From positions 4,664,464 through 4,728,463 of the forward strand of contig NC_090185.1 in NCBI RefSeq assembly GCF_024679245.1: a DNA stretch of 64,000 bases, written 5' to 3'. The notes beneath the pieces are model-generated. The model did not search any database, had not been told where the DNA came from, and saw only the letters and a program-made list of their open reading frames with translations. Positions 1-13,346 of the stretch are shown one piece after another. Numbering within the stretch: position 1 is the first letter of the stretch; each line of letters begins with the position of its first letter. The stretch comes from Pseudorasbora parva. Taxonomy: Eukaryota; Chordata; Actinopteri; Cypriniformes; Gobionidae. The translations under genes and the position numbers were made by a program.

Positions 1-453
1 GGAAATGAATATTGAAAATATCTGGCAAACGCTTGTAATTGGGGCTAAAGACAACAAGTCACAGACACTCTGCGGATTGGTCACAGATATTCTCCTCTCA
101 GTGTGAGGTTGGCGTTCGTTGGCCTGGCGTCCCGCTGAACCCAGGTTGCGGGATAATCTCGTGCAACAACAGATTTGCTTTCCATTACGCGCACATTAGT
201 CATGGAGTATTTACAGGCTAACTGCCATGTAGCCCCAGATCAGACGCCGCTCTGTAGCCAGTCCCAAATCGTTCACATGCAGGAATCTAAACACGTTTGA
301 TTGCACCGGGGTGAATAATTCTGCTGGATGGATACATGCGGGATTAGCGAACACGTTGAAACACAACGTTGGCTGGGACTCGACTGGATTGCGTTACTCT
401 AATATGACAATTTTAACGCAAGTAGCACTGCTACAGCAGCACTAATTAACAAC
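1..453. other. No gene recognised; first unit of a degenerate tandem repeat
   Basis: I see no credible coding region. From about 355 the sequence reads as one unit of a roughly 170-bp degenerate repeat containing a 'tggctgggact' motif and a 'gcactgctacagcagcac' motif. Similar units resume at about 1905-1937 and 3466-3640, on either side of the two hAT-type insertions. Confidence 0.5.
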
Positions 454-1851
454 CAGTGGTGGAGGAAGTACTGAATCTCAGTACTTAAGTAAAAGTACAA
501 GTAACCAGAAATATATTTACTTTAGTAAAAGTAGAAGTACTACAACGACTACCCTTCTTAAGTAAAAAGTAAAAAGTACCTGATTTTAAATGTACTTTAA
601 CCTATTAAAAGTAAGTAGTAAAAGTACTTGCATAAAAATGTATTCTCTTAATGTCTGATTCTAATAATTAAAAAGAAGAAAACAGTATGAGCGCTGGCGT
701 TGTAATTGAGTTAGTTTTGGGTTAATGTAATTGTTCATCTGTTGCCGAGTTTACATTCTGACTTACAATTCTGCTTATCTGCAAAGTTAAATGTCATCTT
801 TCTGAAGCGACAATCTCATCAGCTGTGATGTATTTAAATCTTCATATTTATGATATTTGTACCTTTTATAAAGGACATTTTCCCCTAATCTTATTAAATA
901 TAGGCTTTGCTTCAGCTTTCCCTTTATATTCTTAAATTTGATTAATAAATTAAATTACAATAAGATACAATAGTTACCAATCAAATTAAATAATTAACTT
1001 TAATTAACATTTAATTAACATTAACTTTAACTTTAAAATTACAGCTGCACTAAATAATGCTATGAGATTGTTTTAACTAAAAAAAGTGAACTAAACCACC
1101 AGTAGATGGCGGCAGGTGAATCCTTATGAGAGAGTCATTGAGTCGATTCGTTCAGACGGCTGATTCGTTCATAAATGAGGCAGTCGTTTATGAATAGGGC
1201 ATTGAATCTTTGATTCGGTAACGCGCTGTTGCGGTGCTATACGTTATGGTTCGGATGTGGAAATCTGATCTTGGAAATATTTTCGCTGCTGAAATAGAAC
1301 AAAAGCAATAAAGCAATCAATCAAATGTAAGTGACTTGATGTTAATTCATTGTTTATGGAACTGTCAAATGAAATCAGTGTCATATTTTCTGTCGTGATG
1401 GTATTCAGGAAAACTACACTCGTTGGTCGTGTCTTGTGATGTTTTTTTAACTGTTATAAAATATAAAAACTAAACATTTTGAATTTTTAATATAGTATGT
1501 TTCTGAGTTTCTTTGTGTGAGCGGGGCTGATTTGTTTCCATTTCTCCTGGAGATGCGGCGCGAGCCTCAACAGCGCAACCGTCAATTCATTAGATAATAA
1601 CGTACATTATATATTATTATCCGGGGAAGCCTTAATCTCGAGCCCTGAAACTGATCAGAAAATGTAACGAAAATGTAACGAAACGTTGTAGAAATGTAGT
1701 GGAGTAGAAAGTATAATAATTGCTGCAAAATGTAACGAAGTAAAAGTAAAAAGTATTCACTATTTATTCTGCTTAATTAAAGTACAGATACTTGAAAAAT
1801 GTACTTAAGTAAAGTAACGAAGTATTTGTACTTCGTTACATTCCACCACTG
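454..1851. mobile_element. Non-autonomous hAT-type DNA transposon with perfect 8-bp target duplication
   Basis: The left end begins CAGTGGTGGA and the right end finishes with TCCACCACTG, so the termini are inverted. The 8-bp direct repeat TTAACAAC lies immediately outside both ends (446-453 and 1852-1859) without mismatch. An 8-bp duplication is typical of the hAT superfamily. Both ends carry 'aagtaaaagtac'-type subterminal repeats. No transposase frame is visible in the 1.4 kb, so it must have been moved in trans. The perfect duplication suggests a fairly young insertion. Confidence 0.85.
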
Positions 1852-1937
1852 TTAACAACAGCATACTGACATTTTCCTAGTAAAAATAATATTTAATGAG
1901 AAATAACCTTGGGTGGGACTTGATTGGATTGGGATAC

Positions 1938-3465
1938 TAGGGGTTGCACCGACTAGTCGACTTTAATGCTCTGCCATGACGCTTTAAGATTGACGTCGAT
2001 TAGTCGCAGTTACTAAGCACATTTACTTGAGTACTGTACTTAAGTCCACTTTTTGAGTATCTGTACTTTACTGGAGTATTATTTTTTCTGGAAACTTATG
2101 ACTTAACTTCACTACATCTGAAAGACAAATATCGTACTTTTTACTCCACTACATTTCTATCAAGGTCCTCGAAGTCGAAAGTCGTTTCTGTCGCAGCTTG
2201 TAAAGTCCGTGATGATTTTTTTCTTCTTTAAAAGGTGTTTGGGTTTTTGCAGAAAGCCTTTCAGGAATCACTCTTGTAGAGTCTCGTGAAGTTCAATGAT
2301 TTCACAGCATTTATTAAACACTGATTTATAGTTTAGAGCAAAATGGAGAAAGACGGAGGTCCAAATGCTCATTTTGTGGAGTATTCACATAAAGAAAGTT
2401 GATTCTGTCTTCAGTGAAGGTGAACAGTGTGAGAATATCAGATGTGTATCAGTGTATTGGATCCGTGCATTCGGCCTTAAAGTGACAGCGCTTTATAAAG
2501 AGCTTTGTAACTTATATTCAAGTATTTAAATGAGTTTAAGTTAGTCGTATGCTAGTATGTCAGATGGAGCGTCACTGACTGGCTTAAACCATGATGGCAT
2601 AATGAGCATTTATACAACTATAATAAAATAATGCGCTGACATAAAAAAATTAATGTACTTGTGATACTTAAGTACTTTTGAAAACAAATACTTCTGTACT
2701 TTAACTCTAGTAAAAATATTTTTTTTAAACTTTCACTTGTAACGGAGTAATATTTGACCAGTAGTACTGTTACTCTTACTCAAGTAATGAAGTTGTGAAT
2801 GTTTGTCCACCTCTGGTCGCTGACCTATAGAGGGCGCAACAGGATAAGCTTTTTCCTGACATGCAGGTTCTGTTTTCAACAGTTAAAAATGACTAATAAA
2901 TGCATACTCAGAGAGCTCTCCACAAGACATGTTTGATTATATCATCTGGATGCTCAAAATTGATCAGGAGAATGCAGGCTTATTATACACGTAAGTTAAT
3001 CATCGCGCTAAACTAATGTGTGCCGCATTGCAATGCGCGCACACACACACACACAGCCGATCGCACATTACGCAGAGATCGCCATAGACAAGCGCTATAA
3101 GCTAATCTGTTTTTAAGAGATAAAACTCTTTACATTTGATTCTCATGAAAACGCATCGCAGAGAACGATCTCACCGGAGTTGCCCTTTAAACCAGGATAA
3201 CTAAATTTATCCGCTAATATATAGTTATATTTTGTTATCGTTATTGTTCTTGGTGTGAGTGTGCTTTCCGGGGACGTTTACATGACAGCGGTGAACTAAA
3301 TTTTGCATACAGATGACAAGATCACCAAGATATCCCGGCTTAATCCCTTATCCTAGTTTTGTGCAATAGGCCCCCGAGTTCGCGTCACAGCGACTAGTCG
3401 ACATCGACGCGAATTTCATCACATAAATGTCGACATTTAAAAAATTGGAAGTCGTTCAACCCCTA
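1938..3465. mobile_element. hAT-type transposon interrupted by a nested element
   Basis: The ends are inverted: TAGGGGTTGCACCGACTAG at the left, and a right end reading GTCGTTCAACCCCTA. The 8 bases outside (1930-1937 TGGGATAC, 3466-3473 TGGGATAA) match at 7 of 8, fitting a hAT target duplication. Subterminal 'gactagtcga' motifs occur at both ends. About 800 bp of unrelated sequence sits inside (2011-2815). No transposase frame survives. Confidence 0.75.
2011..2815. mobile_element. Element nested in the 1938-3465 hAT, second copy at 45.2 kb
   Basis: The right terminus ends TTTGTCCACCTCTG, a common fish hAT-like terminus; the left end is diverged or truncated. GTCGC occurs just outside both borders (2003-2007 and 2816-2820), compatible with a decayed 8-bp duplication. 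About 2050-2640 is closely similar to 45208-45770, so it is a dispersed family. No coding frame is seen. Confidence 0.6.
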
Positions 3466-3915
3466 TGGGATAAACTAATTTAGCACTACTACACCAATTT
3501 AGCACTACTACCGCAGTATGAATTAACAACATTAGCAACAACATATTGGCATTTTTCTATTAAAAAAATATATTTACTGCGAAATAATTTAGGGTGGACA
3601 GTGATTTAATGCACCTATAGCGCTGCTACAGCTGCACGAATCAAGATTAGTGTTTCAAAAGTGCGACATATTTACAAAGTTAATTTGTATCAAATTTGTA
3701 TATTTTGACAAAATATAAAAAATTTAAATAGTACGAAATTTGAACAAAATACATAAAGAAATAATAAAAACAAATGTATGAAATAAAAATAAAATGATTA
3801 AAAATACACAATAAATAAATATTACAAATAATAATTTTGACAAAAAGATTAAATAAAATAATTATAAAATTAAAAAAAATATACTTAATGAAATTACACA
3901 ATTTAAATAATTAAA

Positions 3916-3919
<4 letters not shown>

Positions 3920-3977
<58 letters not shown>
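3920..3977. repeat. (AT)n microsatellite
   Basis: About 58 bp of uninterrupted AT dinucleotide inside a very AT-rich stretch (3660-4080) that holds no gene. Confidence 0.98.
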
Positions 3978-3978
<1 letters not shown>

Positions 3979-4077
3979 CTTTCATTATATTTTATATTTT
4001 ATATTTAATTTTTATTTCATTACTTATTCGATTTTTATAATTTTAAATTGTAATATTAAACAAAAACAATGGCTGAT

Positions 4078-4244
<167 letters not shown>

Positions 4245-4876
4245 TTTTTTGTTTTGCTCTGAAAAATATGCACAATAAACCCAAGAATATTTAGTAATAA
4301 ATTAGCATAACGTGCTTGTTGTCAAGTGTATCAGAAGAAATTTGCTACATTGAACATTTTGCTACATTGTAAAAAAAATAAAACAATTACTTGCTATAAA
4401 AATACAGTCACTTTCACGTAGCACAACAGAGTTTTTTCAATGAGCTGTGAATGATCTCTGATAGATCTGAAAGAGCAGGAGAAGCGGCGTCAGATGTTGA
4501 TGTTAGGACTCCTGCCAGAAGGAGTCTTACCTCTCTATTGTGCGCAGAGTGTGTGTCGTCTCAAAGCCACATGGTGGAAGAAACACTTAATCTGCTCAAA
4601 TGAGCTCCGTAATCATGCATTAAGAGTGAGCTTATAGCGCAGAGAGACTTTTAGAGTCCTGATTAATGACGGACTCGCACCCTCACAGACCTGAAAAACA
4701 AGAACAACACCTCAAACACACCTCACACACACCAAAAAGTGTGTTTTTAATGTTAAGTAATGGCATCTTGCTCTCTCTGATCCGGGCCTGTGTTGGAGCC
4801 TCGGATGTCTCAGGTCATCTTCTCCCTGCGGCGATCGTCTGGATGAAACTATTAATATTCAGCCCTACAGATAGAC

Positions 4877-4877
<1 letters not shown>

Positions 4878-4921
<44 letters not shown>
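4878..4921. repeat. (CA)n microsatellite
   Basis: About 44 bp of CA repeat. The flanks (4245-4877 and 4922-5370) show no gene or recognisable element on either strand. Confidence 0.97.
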
Positions 4922-4924
<3 letters not shown>

Positions 4925-5373
4925 TTGGCGTTGTGGATTACTGCAGCTGATAATGTGGGGTCATTAGCGTTTAATGGGAAAGATTCGAGCTGGGACGATT
5001 GCCCCAGGAGAACTGTGTGTGTCTGCAGTGGGGGAGTCAGTGCTTTTGGAAACGGGGATGTGTTCGTAAATATGGGAAAATGAATATGTTTATTGGATCA
5101 TGTGTATTTACTTTTGTACATTCAATAAACATACTCCCCCCCCATTTTACTCCTTTCTAGCCTATGTGTGGAACTTCCTGTGCTAGTATTGCTTTCCTGC
5201 AGCAGATGGTTATCTAAAAATAATACTAAATAATAAAACTAAAATAATACAATACAATTACAATACATTTAAAATAAAAGTGTAAAAGTAATGAAATAAT
5301 AACAATAAAAAAATGCTTAAAAATAAAACATAATACAGATTTTTAAAAAAAAATCATAATACATAAAATGCCT

Positions 5374-6125
5374 TTACATGCACATAAACGTTAATGATTT
5401 TTTAAAGTTCCCAAAGTTAAGGAGTGTGTTGAACTGTTCCCACAAAGATGGGAGCATGAAATTGTCCAAAATGTCTTGGTATGCTGAAGCATTAAGAGTT
5501 CCTTTCACTGGAACTAAGAAGACAAGCCCAACCCCTGAAAAACACCCCACACCATAATCCCCCATCCACCAAACTTTACACTTAGCACAATGCAGTCAGG
5601 CAAGTGCCGTTCTCCTGGCGGCCGCCAAACCCAGACTCGTCCCTGGGATTGCCAGACTGAAGCGTGATTGGTCGCTCAGAGAACACGTCTCACTGCTCTA
5701 GAGTCCAGTGGCGGCTGCTTTACTCCACTCCTTTGCTCCGCTTTTCATTGCTCTTGGTGATGTAAGGCTTGGATGAGCTGCTCGGCCGTGGAAACCCATT
5801 TCATGAAGCTCTCTATGCTCTTCTTGAGCTCATCTGAAGGCCACAGGAGTCTGGAGGTCTGGAGCTGTTGACTCTGCAGAAAGTTGGCGACTTCTGCGCA
5901 CTGTGACCCTCAGCATGCGCTGACCCCGCTCTGTGATTTTACGTGGCCCATCAGTCGTGGCTGAGTTGCTGTTGTTCCCAATGGCTTCCACTTTGTTATA
6001 ATCCCACTAACAGTTGAGCGTGGAATATTTAGTAGTGAGGAAATGTCAGGAATGGACTTATTGCACAGGTGGCAACCGATCACGGCCCCACGCTTGAGTT
6101 CACTGAGCTCCTGAGAGCGACACAT
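5374..6125 (-). pseudogene. Degraded Tc1-like transposase
   Basis: Read on the minus strand, 6125-5910 encodes a typical Tc1 N-terminus: a helix-turn-helix with the motif SLLNIPRSTVSGIITKWK. Frame changes and stops follow. At about 5565-5400 it gives the catalytic-core block with GCFSGVGL, VPVKGTLNA and the YQDILDNFMLPSLW motif that precedes the second catalytic aspartate. The frame is lost after that, and the C-terminal third with the DPDLNPIEHLW-type glutamate block is absent. This is a dead, 3'-truncated copy; I could not locate clear terminal repeats. Confidence 0.85.
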
Positions 6126-6347
6126 TCTTACACTAATGTGTGTAGAAGCGTCTGGCCGTACAATAGCTTATCTGTCTGTCCTTTTAAACATACGAGCCAA
6201 TAAGAGCAAAGTACAGGTCAAGCGACTGAGCGATAGCATCAGCGTCATCCCACAGACATCAGCAGGACTGCAGAGCAATAACAGCACAACATCCCTCACT
6301 GATCGCATCGCTCGTGTATCATCACGACTGGACGGAAAACACTGATG

Positions 6348-6660
<313 letters not shown>

Positions 6661-6740
6661 ATATGTCACCATTTTCTGTAATACCTGTGTCATACACATG
6701 TTATTATACACATTTTTGTCCTGATATGTCACAAAAACAA

Positions 6741-6789
6741 GCACACACACACACACACACACACGCACACACACACCCACACCCACACG

Positions 6790-6820
<31 letters not shown>

Positions 6821-6895
6821 TTATGTGAAATGTGGGGACATTCCATAGACGTAATGGTTTTTATACTGTACAAACCATATTTTCTATCCCCTTAC
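6741..6895. repeat. Imperfect (CA)n plus partial copy of the CA-linked module
   Basis: CA repeats interrupted by GC and CCC units (6741-6814), then 'gtggggacattccatag' and 'tactgtacaaaccata' as in the module at 6458. This second copy stops at 'cccctta'. Confidence 0.8.
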
Positions 6896-6904
6896 AATTG
6901 TTGG

Positions 6905-7240
6905 TTTTTGTTGGTTTAACTTAAAAAAGTAAGTAACCTGGTTGCTTTAAAATTTTGAGTTTATTGAAATTAAAAATTTGAGTTGATACAATGAAGGAAA
7001 TTTGTTTAATAAATAGAAACTCAAACTATTATTGTATCTGAACCACATAAAAAATGTGATAAATCATGAAAATAGCACTATTTGTCTCCGTCATCACACA
7101 TAAAACACACAACCTTTATTTTAATTAAGGTTGTCGAATCTCAAAAAATGTTCATTGTATTAACTCAAAATTTTAATTTAAATTAACTCAAAATTTTAAG
7201 GCAACCAGGCAACTTTTTTCCCAAATCATTTTTTACAGTG
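6905..7240. repeat. Dispersed repeat, copy 1
   Basis: The segment from 'aaaaagtaagtaacctggttgc' to 'ttttttacagtgtac' is closely matched by 11085-11438, with a few small indels. Both copies end in 'tttttacagtgtac'. The inner parts 'tttaattttgagtt'-like and 'caaaattttaatttaaa'-like are partly complementary, suggesting a small foldback-type DNA element. There is no coding potential. Confidence 0.7.
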
Positions 7241-7583
7241 TACTTTTGTGTACATTATTGTTATATTTACATAATATAAGCTTTAATTTCCCACCGAGTG
7301 CTTTCCTGGAACTCAAAGTGATTCTGCTTTTAATCTTGATACGAGGTAAACGAGTGCAGGTTTCCACAGCCCGTCTCAGAGAGGAACTCTCACTAATGGA
7401 GCCGAGATCCTACAAGCCTTTCATAATTAGGCCAGTTTCGCCCGGATTACATCCTTCCTTTACATCTCGTGTGCTTGGGTTTGGAAAATCTCAATGGGAG
7501 AGATTATGCCGACTGTTTGTAAGAACTAAGAAACCGAAGACGATGGATAACGTACTTACTGAAAGTCTGAACCCTGGAGCTGC

Positions 7584-7708
<125 letters not shown>

Positions 7709-7888
7709 AACACTGAAGCTCCTCCTCACACTAATACTGTACTTCAGGAGTTACCGCACAAATATTAAATATGACTCCAAAGGAAATCAGAAAATAATCT
7801 AACACTGCTATCTCAAAAAAAGACAACTAAATAATAATCTATTCTAAAGATTAAAATATTATTATTAAAAATGTTTAAATGGATAAAT

Positions 7889-7953
7889 ATATATAAAAAT
7901 AAGATAATTACCTGCTTGAGGTTATTCAAGCAGGTAATTATCTTATTTTTTAT
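7889..7953. repeat. Perfect AT-rich hairpin
   Basis: Two arms of about 30 bp pair around a short loop near 7918-7926: 'gataattacctgcttga' in the left arm (7903-7919) and 'tcaagcaggtaattatc' in the right arm (7926-7942), extended by A/T-rich sequence. It may be a small foldback element or a cruciform-prone site. Confidence 0.8.
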
Positions 7954-8160
7954 ATATATAGTTAAATATATTTTAAATATTAAAATAGTAATATTAAAAT
8001 TATTTATATCCTCAGTGTATGTTCTTAAACTTAAAATATTAATATTAGAAATATCTATAATAACATTAACATATTAGAAATATAAATACTTTATATTTTA
8101 TATCCCAGAATTCTGACTTTAAAACTCGCAATTGTGAGAAAAAGGTCAGAATTGTGACTT

Positions 8161-8960
8161 AGTTCACACTTGTAGTTCGGTTAGTTCGGTCCAGACCAAA
8201 AAACAAAAACAAACATATAGTCCTGGTCCGCTTAGCGTTCACACTGGCATTTTTAACAGCGAACCTTAAGTTACCGAACCAAAGGCTCAGGGAGACGCTC
8301 ACGACCTGATTGGTCGGCTTATATGACGTAGGAGCTGCTTACCGATCATTCAGAACAACGCTGTGTGCCGGATTTAACACCATCATTTATCACGTGTTCA
8401 TATGGCATTATTATTACCCGCTGAGAACTCATGAAGAGCTCATAAAATGTTCAAAACAGCTCCAGGATTTCCTCCGTTGTGCAGAAAAGAGACGGCCGTT
8501 CTGTCGTCTGTACCGACTAATGGTCAACAGGTCCTCTGATGAGAAGAACCAGGTCTGCTTTTTGTGCGTTGTTTTAGTATTTTCGAAACATGCTCGTCAG
8601 ACCAAATAATGATGAGGCTCTTCCTCGCTGCTCTACGTTTGCCCTCTAACGTTAACGTTACTCATTTTGGATACACCGATCTTTCCGCGTCGTCAAATCA
8701 GCTGACTATGCGTCACATTGTGACATCACGTCCTGTTTTTGGTTCGTTTACATGACTTTGGTCCGTGTGGCGTTCATATATCAGTCGAACCGCACCAGAG
8801 TTGGTTTGGAAGCGGACTGAGACCCGTCTTTATAGCGCTCTCGGTCCGCTTGTTTAGTTCGGATGGCGGCGTTCACAGATGTTCAAATGAACCGCACGAA
8901 CCGAGCAATCGCACCAGGGTTCGTTTTAATCCAACCAGACATGACAAGTGTGAACGCAGC
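8161..8960. mobile_element. Non-autonomous DNA transposon inserted in the degenerate 41-bp repeat
   Basis: The ends are short inverted repeats built on GTTCACACTTG. The host repeat resumes exactly: 'gaattgtgactt' lies before it and 'ctttatatcacac' after it, so CTT (8158-8160 and 8961-8963) appears duplicated. A 3-bp duplication suggests a PIF/Harbinger-like element, though CTT is not their usual target. The open frames at 8310-8996 have no recognisable protein. Confidence 0.65.
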
Positions 8961-9184
8961 CTTTATATCACACACACTGTAAAAAAAAGTCCATAAAAAT
9001 AGGGCACAATGTACTGTATATATATAGGAATTTTCCGTATTGGTTTTTTACAGGTGTTTTACCTGTATCTTGAATTACATCTTGAAACACATTTCATTAG
9101 TTTGTGTTTTAAGGGTTAATGGAAATTTCTGTAAAATTACTGGATAATGTACTGGCAGAAAATTACCAGTACATTTTCCGTTTT

Positions 9185-9835
9185 TATTTTTTTAGATTTC
9201 TGACTTTAAAACGCGCAATTGTGAGATAAAGGTCAGAATTGTAACATTATATCACGCAATTGCAAGTTTATATCTCTGACTTTAAAACTTGCAAATGAGA
9301 AAAAAAAGTCAGAATTGTCTCTTTATATCACGCAATTGTGAGAAAAATGTCAGAATTGTGACTATATAATGCAATTTCAAGAAAAAAGTCAGAATTGTGG
9401 CTTTATATCACGCAATTGTGAGAAAAAAGTCTGAATTGTGACTTTATATAACGCAATTTCGAGAAAAAAGTCTGAATTGTGACTTTATATAACGCAATTT
9501 CGAGAAAAAAGTCTGAATTGTGACTTTATATAACGCAGTTTCGAGAAAAAAGTCAGAAATATGACTTTTTGTGAATATCACGCAATTGCGAGTTTATATC
9601 TGACTTTAAAAGAAGTCAGAGATAATTGTGAGAAAAAAGGTCTAAATTGTGACTATATAATCACACAATTGTGAGTTTATGTCTCAGATTTCTGACTTTA
9701 AAACTCACAATTTCGAGAAAAAAGTCAGAATTGTGAATATCACGCAATTACAAGTTTATATCTCTGACTTTAAAACTCGCAATTGTGAGAAAAAAAGTAA
9801 TAATTGTGACTTTATATCACGCAATGGGGGGGGGG
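9185..9835. repeat. Degenerate ~41-bp tandem repeat related to the 21-bp satellite
   Basis: Units alternate 'gaattgtgactttatat' with 'cacgcaattgtgagaaaaaag'. Three nearly identical 41-bp units lie at 9431-9553. The CTGACTTTATATC core is shared with the satellite at 16427-21284. The array starts upstream at about 8107 and is split by the 8161-8960 insertion. A run of 12-13 G closes it at about 9827. Confidence 0.85.
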
Positions 9836-9839
9836 GGGT

Positions 9840-10251
9840 CATAATCACTCTGCCTATATTTAACTGAGATGATGCCCCCTATCAGCCTCACTACCATCCC
9901 TTTATCTCTTCCCCTTCATCCTCCCCTTACTCTTCAATAAATGATTCTCCAGACACTGTAAAATAAAGTGTTACCAACTAGCCATGTTAGTGGCTTCCCA
10001 TCTCTGAATGTAATCTAGCGACAGCATCCAGTGACCCGGACTGGCCCGGCAGCTGTGATCCGAGAGGCGTAGCGGCTGCCATCATATCTGGAAAAGAGCA
10101 TTGGTGTGTGGCGGCCTCGTATATATATCCAAGCCCCTCGAGCTCCAGGATTTAACCCGCCCTCGAGACACGAGGCTCTGCCACACACCAGGTGTCCTGG
10201 AAAAGCGCCAGTGTGCCGATGTTACAGCCGGCATCCGGGGAAAGAGAGCGC

Positions 10252-10253
<2 letters not shown>
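9840..10253. other. No gene recognised
   Basis: Mixed-composition sequence without a credible coding frame or known repeat. Confidence 0.4.

Positions 10254-10337
<84 letters not shown>
10254..10337. repeat. (TG)n microsatellite
   Basis: About 84 bp of uninterrupted TG. The six long frames overlapping it on both strands are poly-CV or poly-TH artefacts. Confidence 0.98.
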
Positions 10338-10338
<1 letters not shown>

Positions 10339-11084
10339 TTCGCTTCCAATGCAAAAGCCACGAACTCTCTCCGCCACCAAACATGGCTGCCACCAAAACT
10401 CCACTAATTAGTCCCTTAATGACTTACAGGCTTGGCATACACGCCGCTACAACTTCATCATAAATAATTTAGCCGATAAACATTTGAGGAAGTCATTATA
10501 CCTCAATAACATGATGGCGGGGGGGTCGCGGTCAAGCGGCGTAGCAGCCTCCCCTAGTGGTCAGTCAACACCAGAGCATGCTACACCAACGGTTTGAGAC
10601 GAAATGTCTGAAACCACAACTTTTACACCATCTTGATGGATAAAATCAATTCATTTACATTAAATTTTTAGTGAAATAGAGTGGATCACTTTGTAGGCCA
10701 AAACACGGAAGCGAGTTATCATTTTAGCACGTCCTGAAGTCAATTTCTGCGTCCCAATTCGCCTATACTTATACTACGTCCTAAAAGTATGAACTCTTTT
10801 GTGAAGAAAAAGTACATACTTTTGAGTGTGTAGCAGAAAAGTGTGCAAGCTTCGGGACTACTTCGCCATCGTTAATGGACTCTGTTGCTTGGTTACGAGC
10901 ATCCCATAACCGTTTATACTGCTGTCAATCATCACACGGTTCAAATCCTCCACATTCAGATTAATCTCTTACCGTATCGGAGAGAAATGTAGCCGCTCGT
11001 TGATCTGCCATGTGTGTGTCTTTAATGCAGAGACTCTCCTCGTGTTTTTGCAGTTTAAATAAAATGACGCTTTTAAAAGTTAAT
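10338..11084. other. No gene; possible one-ended DNA element remnant
   Basis: From about 10748, 'tgcgtcccaattcgcc' followed by 'tatacttatacta' and repeated 'aaaagtat' resembles the terminus of a fish DNA element. I cannot find the opposite end. Nothing else is recognised. Confidence 0.35.
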
Positions 11085-11438
11085 GGCCAAAAAGTAAGTA
11101 ACCTGGTTGCCTTAAAATTTTGAGTTTATTGAAATTAAAAATGTGAGTTGATACAATGAAGGAAATTTGTTTAATAAACAGAAACTCAAACTATTATTGT
11201 ATTTGAACCAAATAAAAAATGTGATAAATCATGAAAATAGCACCATTTGGCTCCGTCATCACAAATAAAACACACACAATTACCCAATATGCTTACACAA
11301 TCTTTTAATAATATTTTAATAAAGGTTGTCGAATCTCAAAAAATGTTCATTGTATTAACTCAAAATTTTAATTTCAATGAACTCCATTTTAAGCCAACCA
11401 GGAATTTTTTTTTTCTAAATAAGTTTTTACAGTGTACT
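11085..11438. repeat. Dispersed repeat, copy 2
   Basis: Second copy of the 6905-7240 repeat, sharing start, end and most of its length. It carries a few extra bases around 11275-11320. Confidence 0.7.
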
Positions 11439-12489
11439 TGCATGTTTTATCATCCACAAACTCTTAACAAATATGAGCATTAGCAATGCTAATCTACGTA
11501 AGAACGTAGCACTTTGCTAACTTCCTGTCTGTGGAGTGAAATGACATCCGAGCTGATCAAGACACACAACCAGATTTACACACACACACACAGTTCCAGA
11601 ATAAAAAGCCATCGGGTTGGTGTTTCCTGGAAACAGGTCTGATTCTTTCGCACGGCGCTAACGTGATTGTCTCGCGACTGCACGCTAGCATCACTGATTA
11701 CTTTAGCATGACTATCACTCCGCTGCAGCTCAGACATCATGTCCCGATAACGCTAGTTCACATTCATCGTGTGTATAATGTGATTGTACTCATGCTGAAG
11801 ACACACCATGTTTGTTTTTGTTTAGCAGGTGCGATAAGCTACAAATTAATGTTTTGAGTTACACATGGCGGCTAACTTTCTGTTTTCCTGGTTAAGGCTT
11901 GTTGGTGGCTAACAAACAAATGACTTATGCTAACACTAACCTGGGTAAAAAGCTACAAACAGTCAGTCAGTCAGTAGGCCTACATAAATGTGTGCTTAAT
12001 TGTTATTTCACAACAAGCATAATTTATGGCTAATAGCAATTAGCATTGAATACGGCTACATTGACTAGCATACGAGTTAGCACTTTTGGTACCTAGCTAA
12101 AACGGCAAATAGACTCTATTGAGATTGTTTTCCTTCCTAAGCATTTTACCCTTGAGTTCATTTGTGTTTTTTGCTTTGTACTACATTGTGATTATAAAAG
12201 CGAGCGGCGTTGTAATTATTTTTCCCAGTTTCATTTCGTTCGCCGCGGGAGACGCGGATCACTTCACACAAGCAGGGCGCTTGAAAGGCTAGGCTTTTGA
12301 AAGACTTTCTCTGCAAACTTTCAATGAAACGGCGGCAACAAGTGTTTATCAGCGCACAGCCGGGCTCAAAGGAAACCCTGTGTAATGTTTCTCACTTCTT
12401 GGACTGAAATTATACACGATCGCTAACTGAATAAACTAATGCTGAGAAATACTGATAAACTATAGACAGAGCAGGTACGATACATATGT

Positions 12490-12491
<2 letters not shown>
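11439..12491. other. No gene recognised
   Basis: Unique-looking sequence with scattered 'gctaac'/'ttagca' words. No splice-bordered coding segment or known element is visible on either strand. Confidence 0.4.

Positions 12492-12557
<66 letters not shown>
12492..12557. repeat. (CT)n microsatellite
   Basis: About 66 bp of CT repeat running into a short TG tract. Confidence 0.98.
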
Positions 12558-12561
<4 letters not shown>

Positions 12562-12621
12562 TGTGTGTGTTTGTGTGTGTGTGTTGTGACATATGAGGAC
12601 ACAAATGTGTATAATGTTTCC

Positions 12622-13074
<453 letters not shown>

Positions 13075-13163
13075 ATATCCTTATAAACAAGTACTGTAGC
13101 AATACCATGATATCCTGATAAATAACATGGTAAAAAATAAAAAATGGTATTGCTATTTTTGTA

Positions 13164-13346
<183 letters not shown>

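Noticed and set aside
8310..8996. Three overlapping plus-strand frames of 63-99 codons
   Set aside because: They lie inside a non-autonomous DNA element, with no homology that I can recognise.
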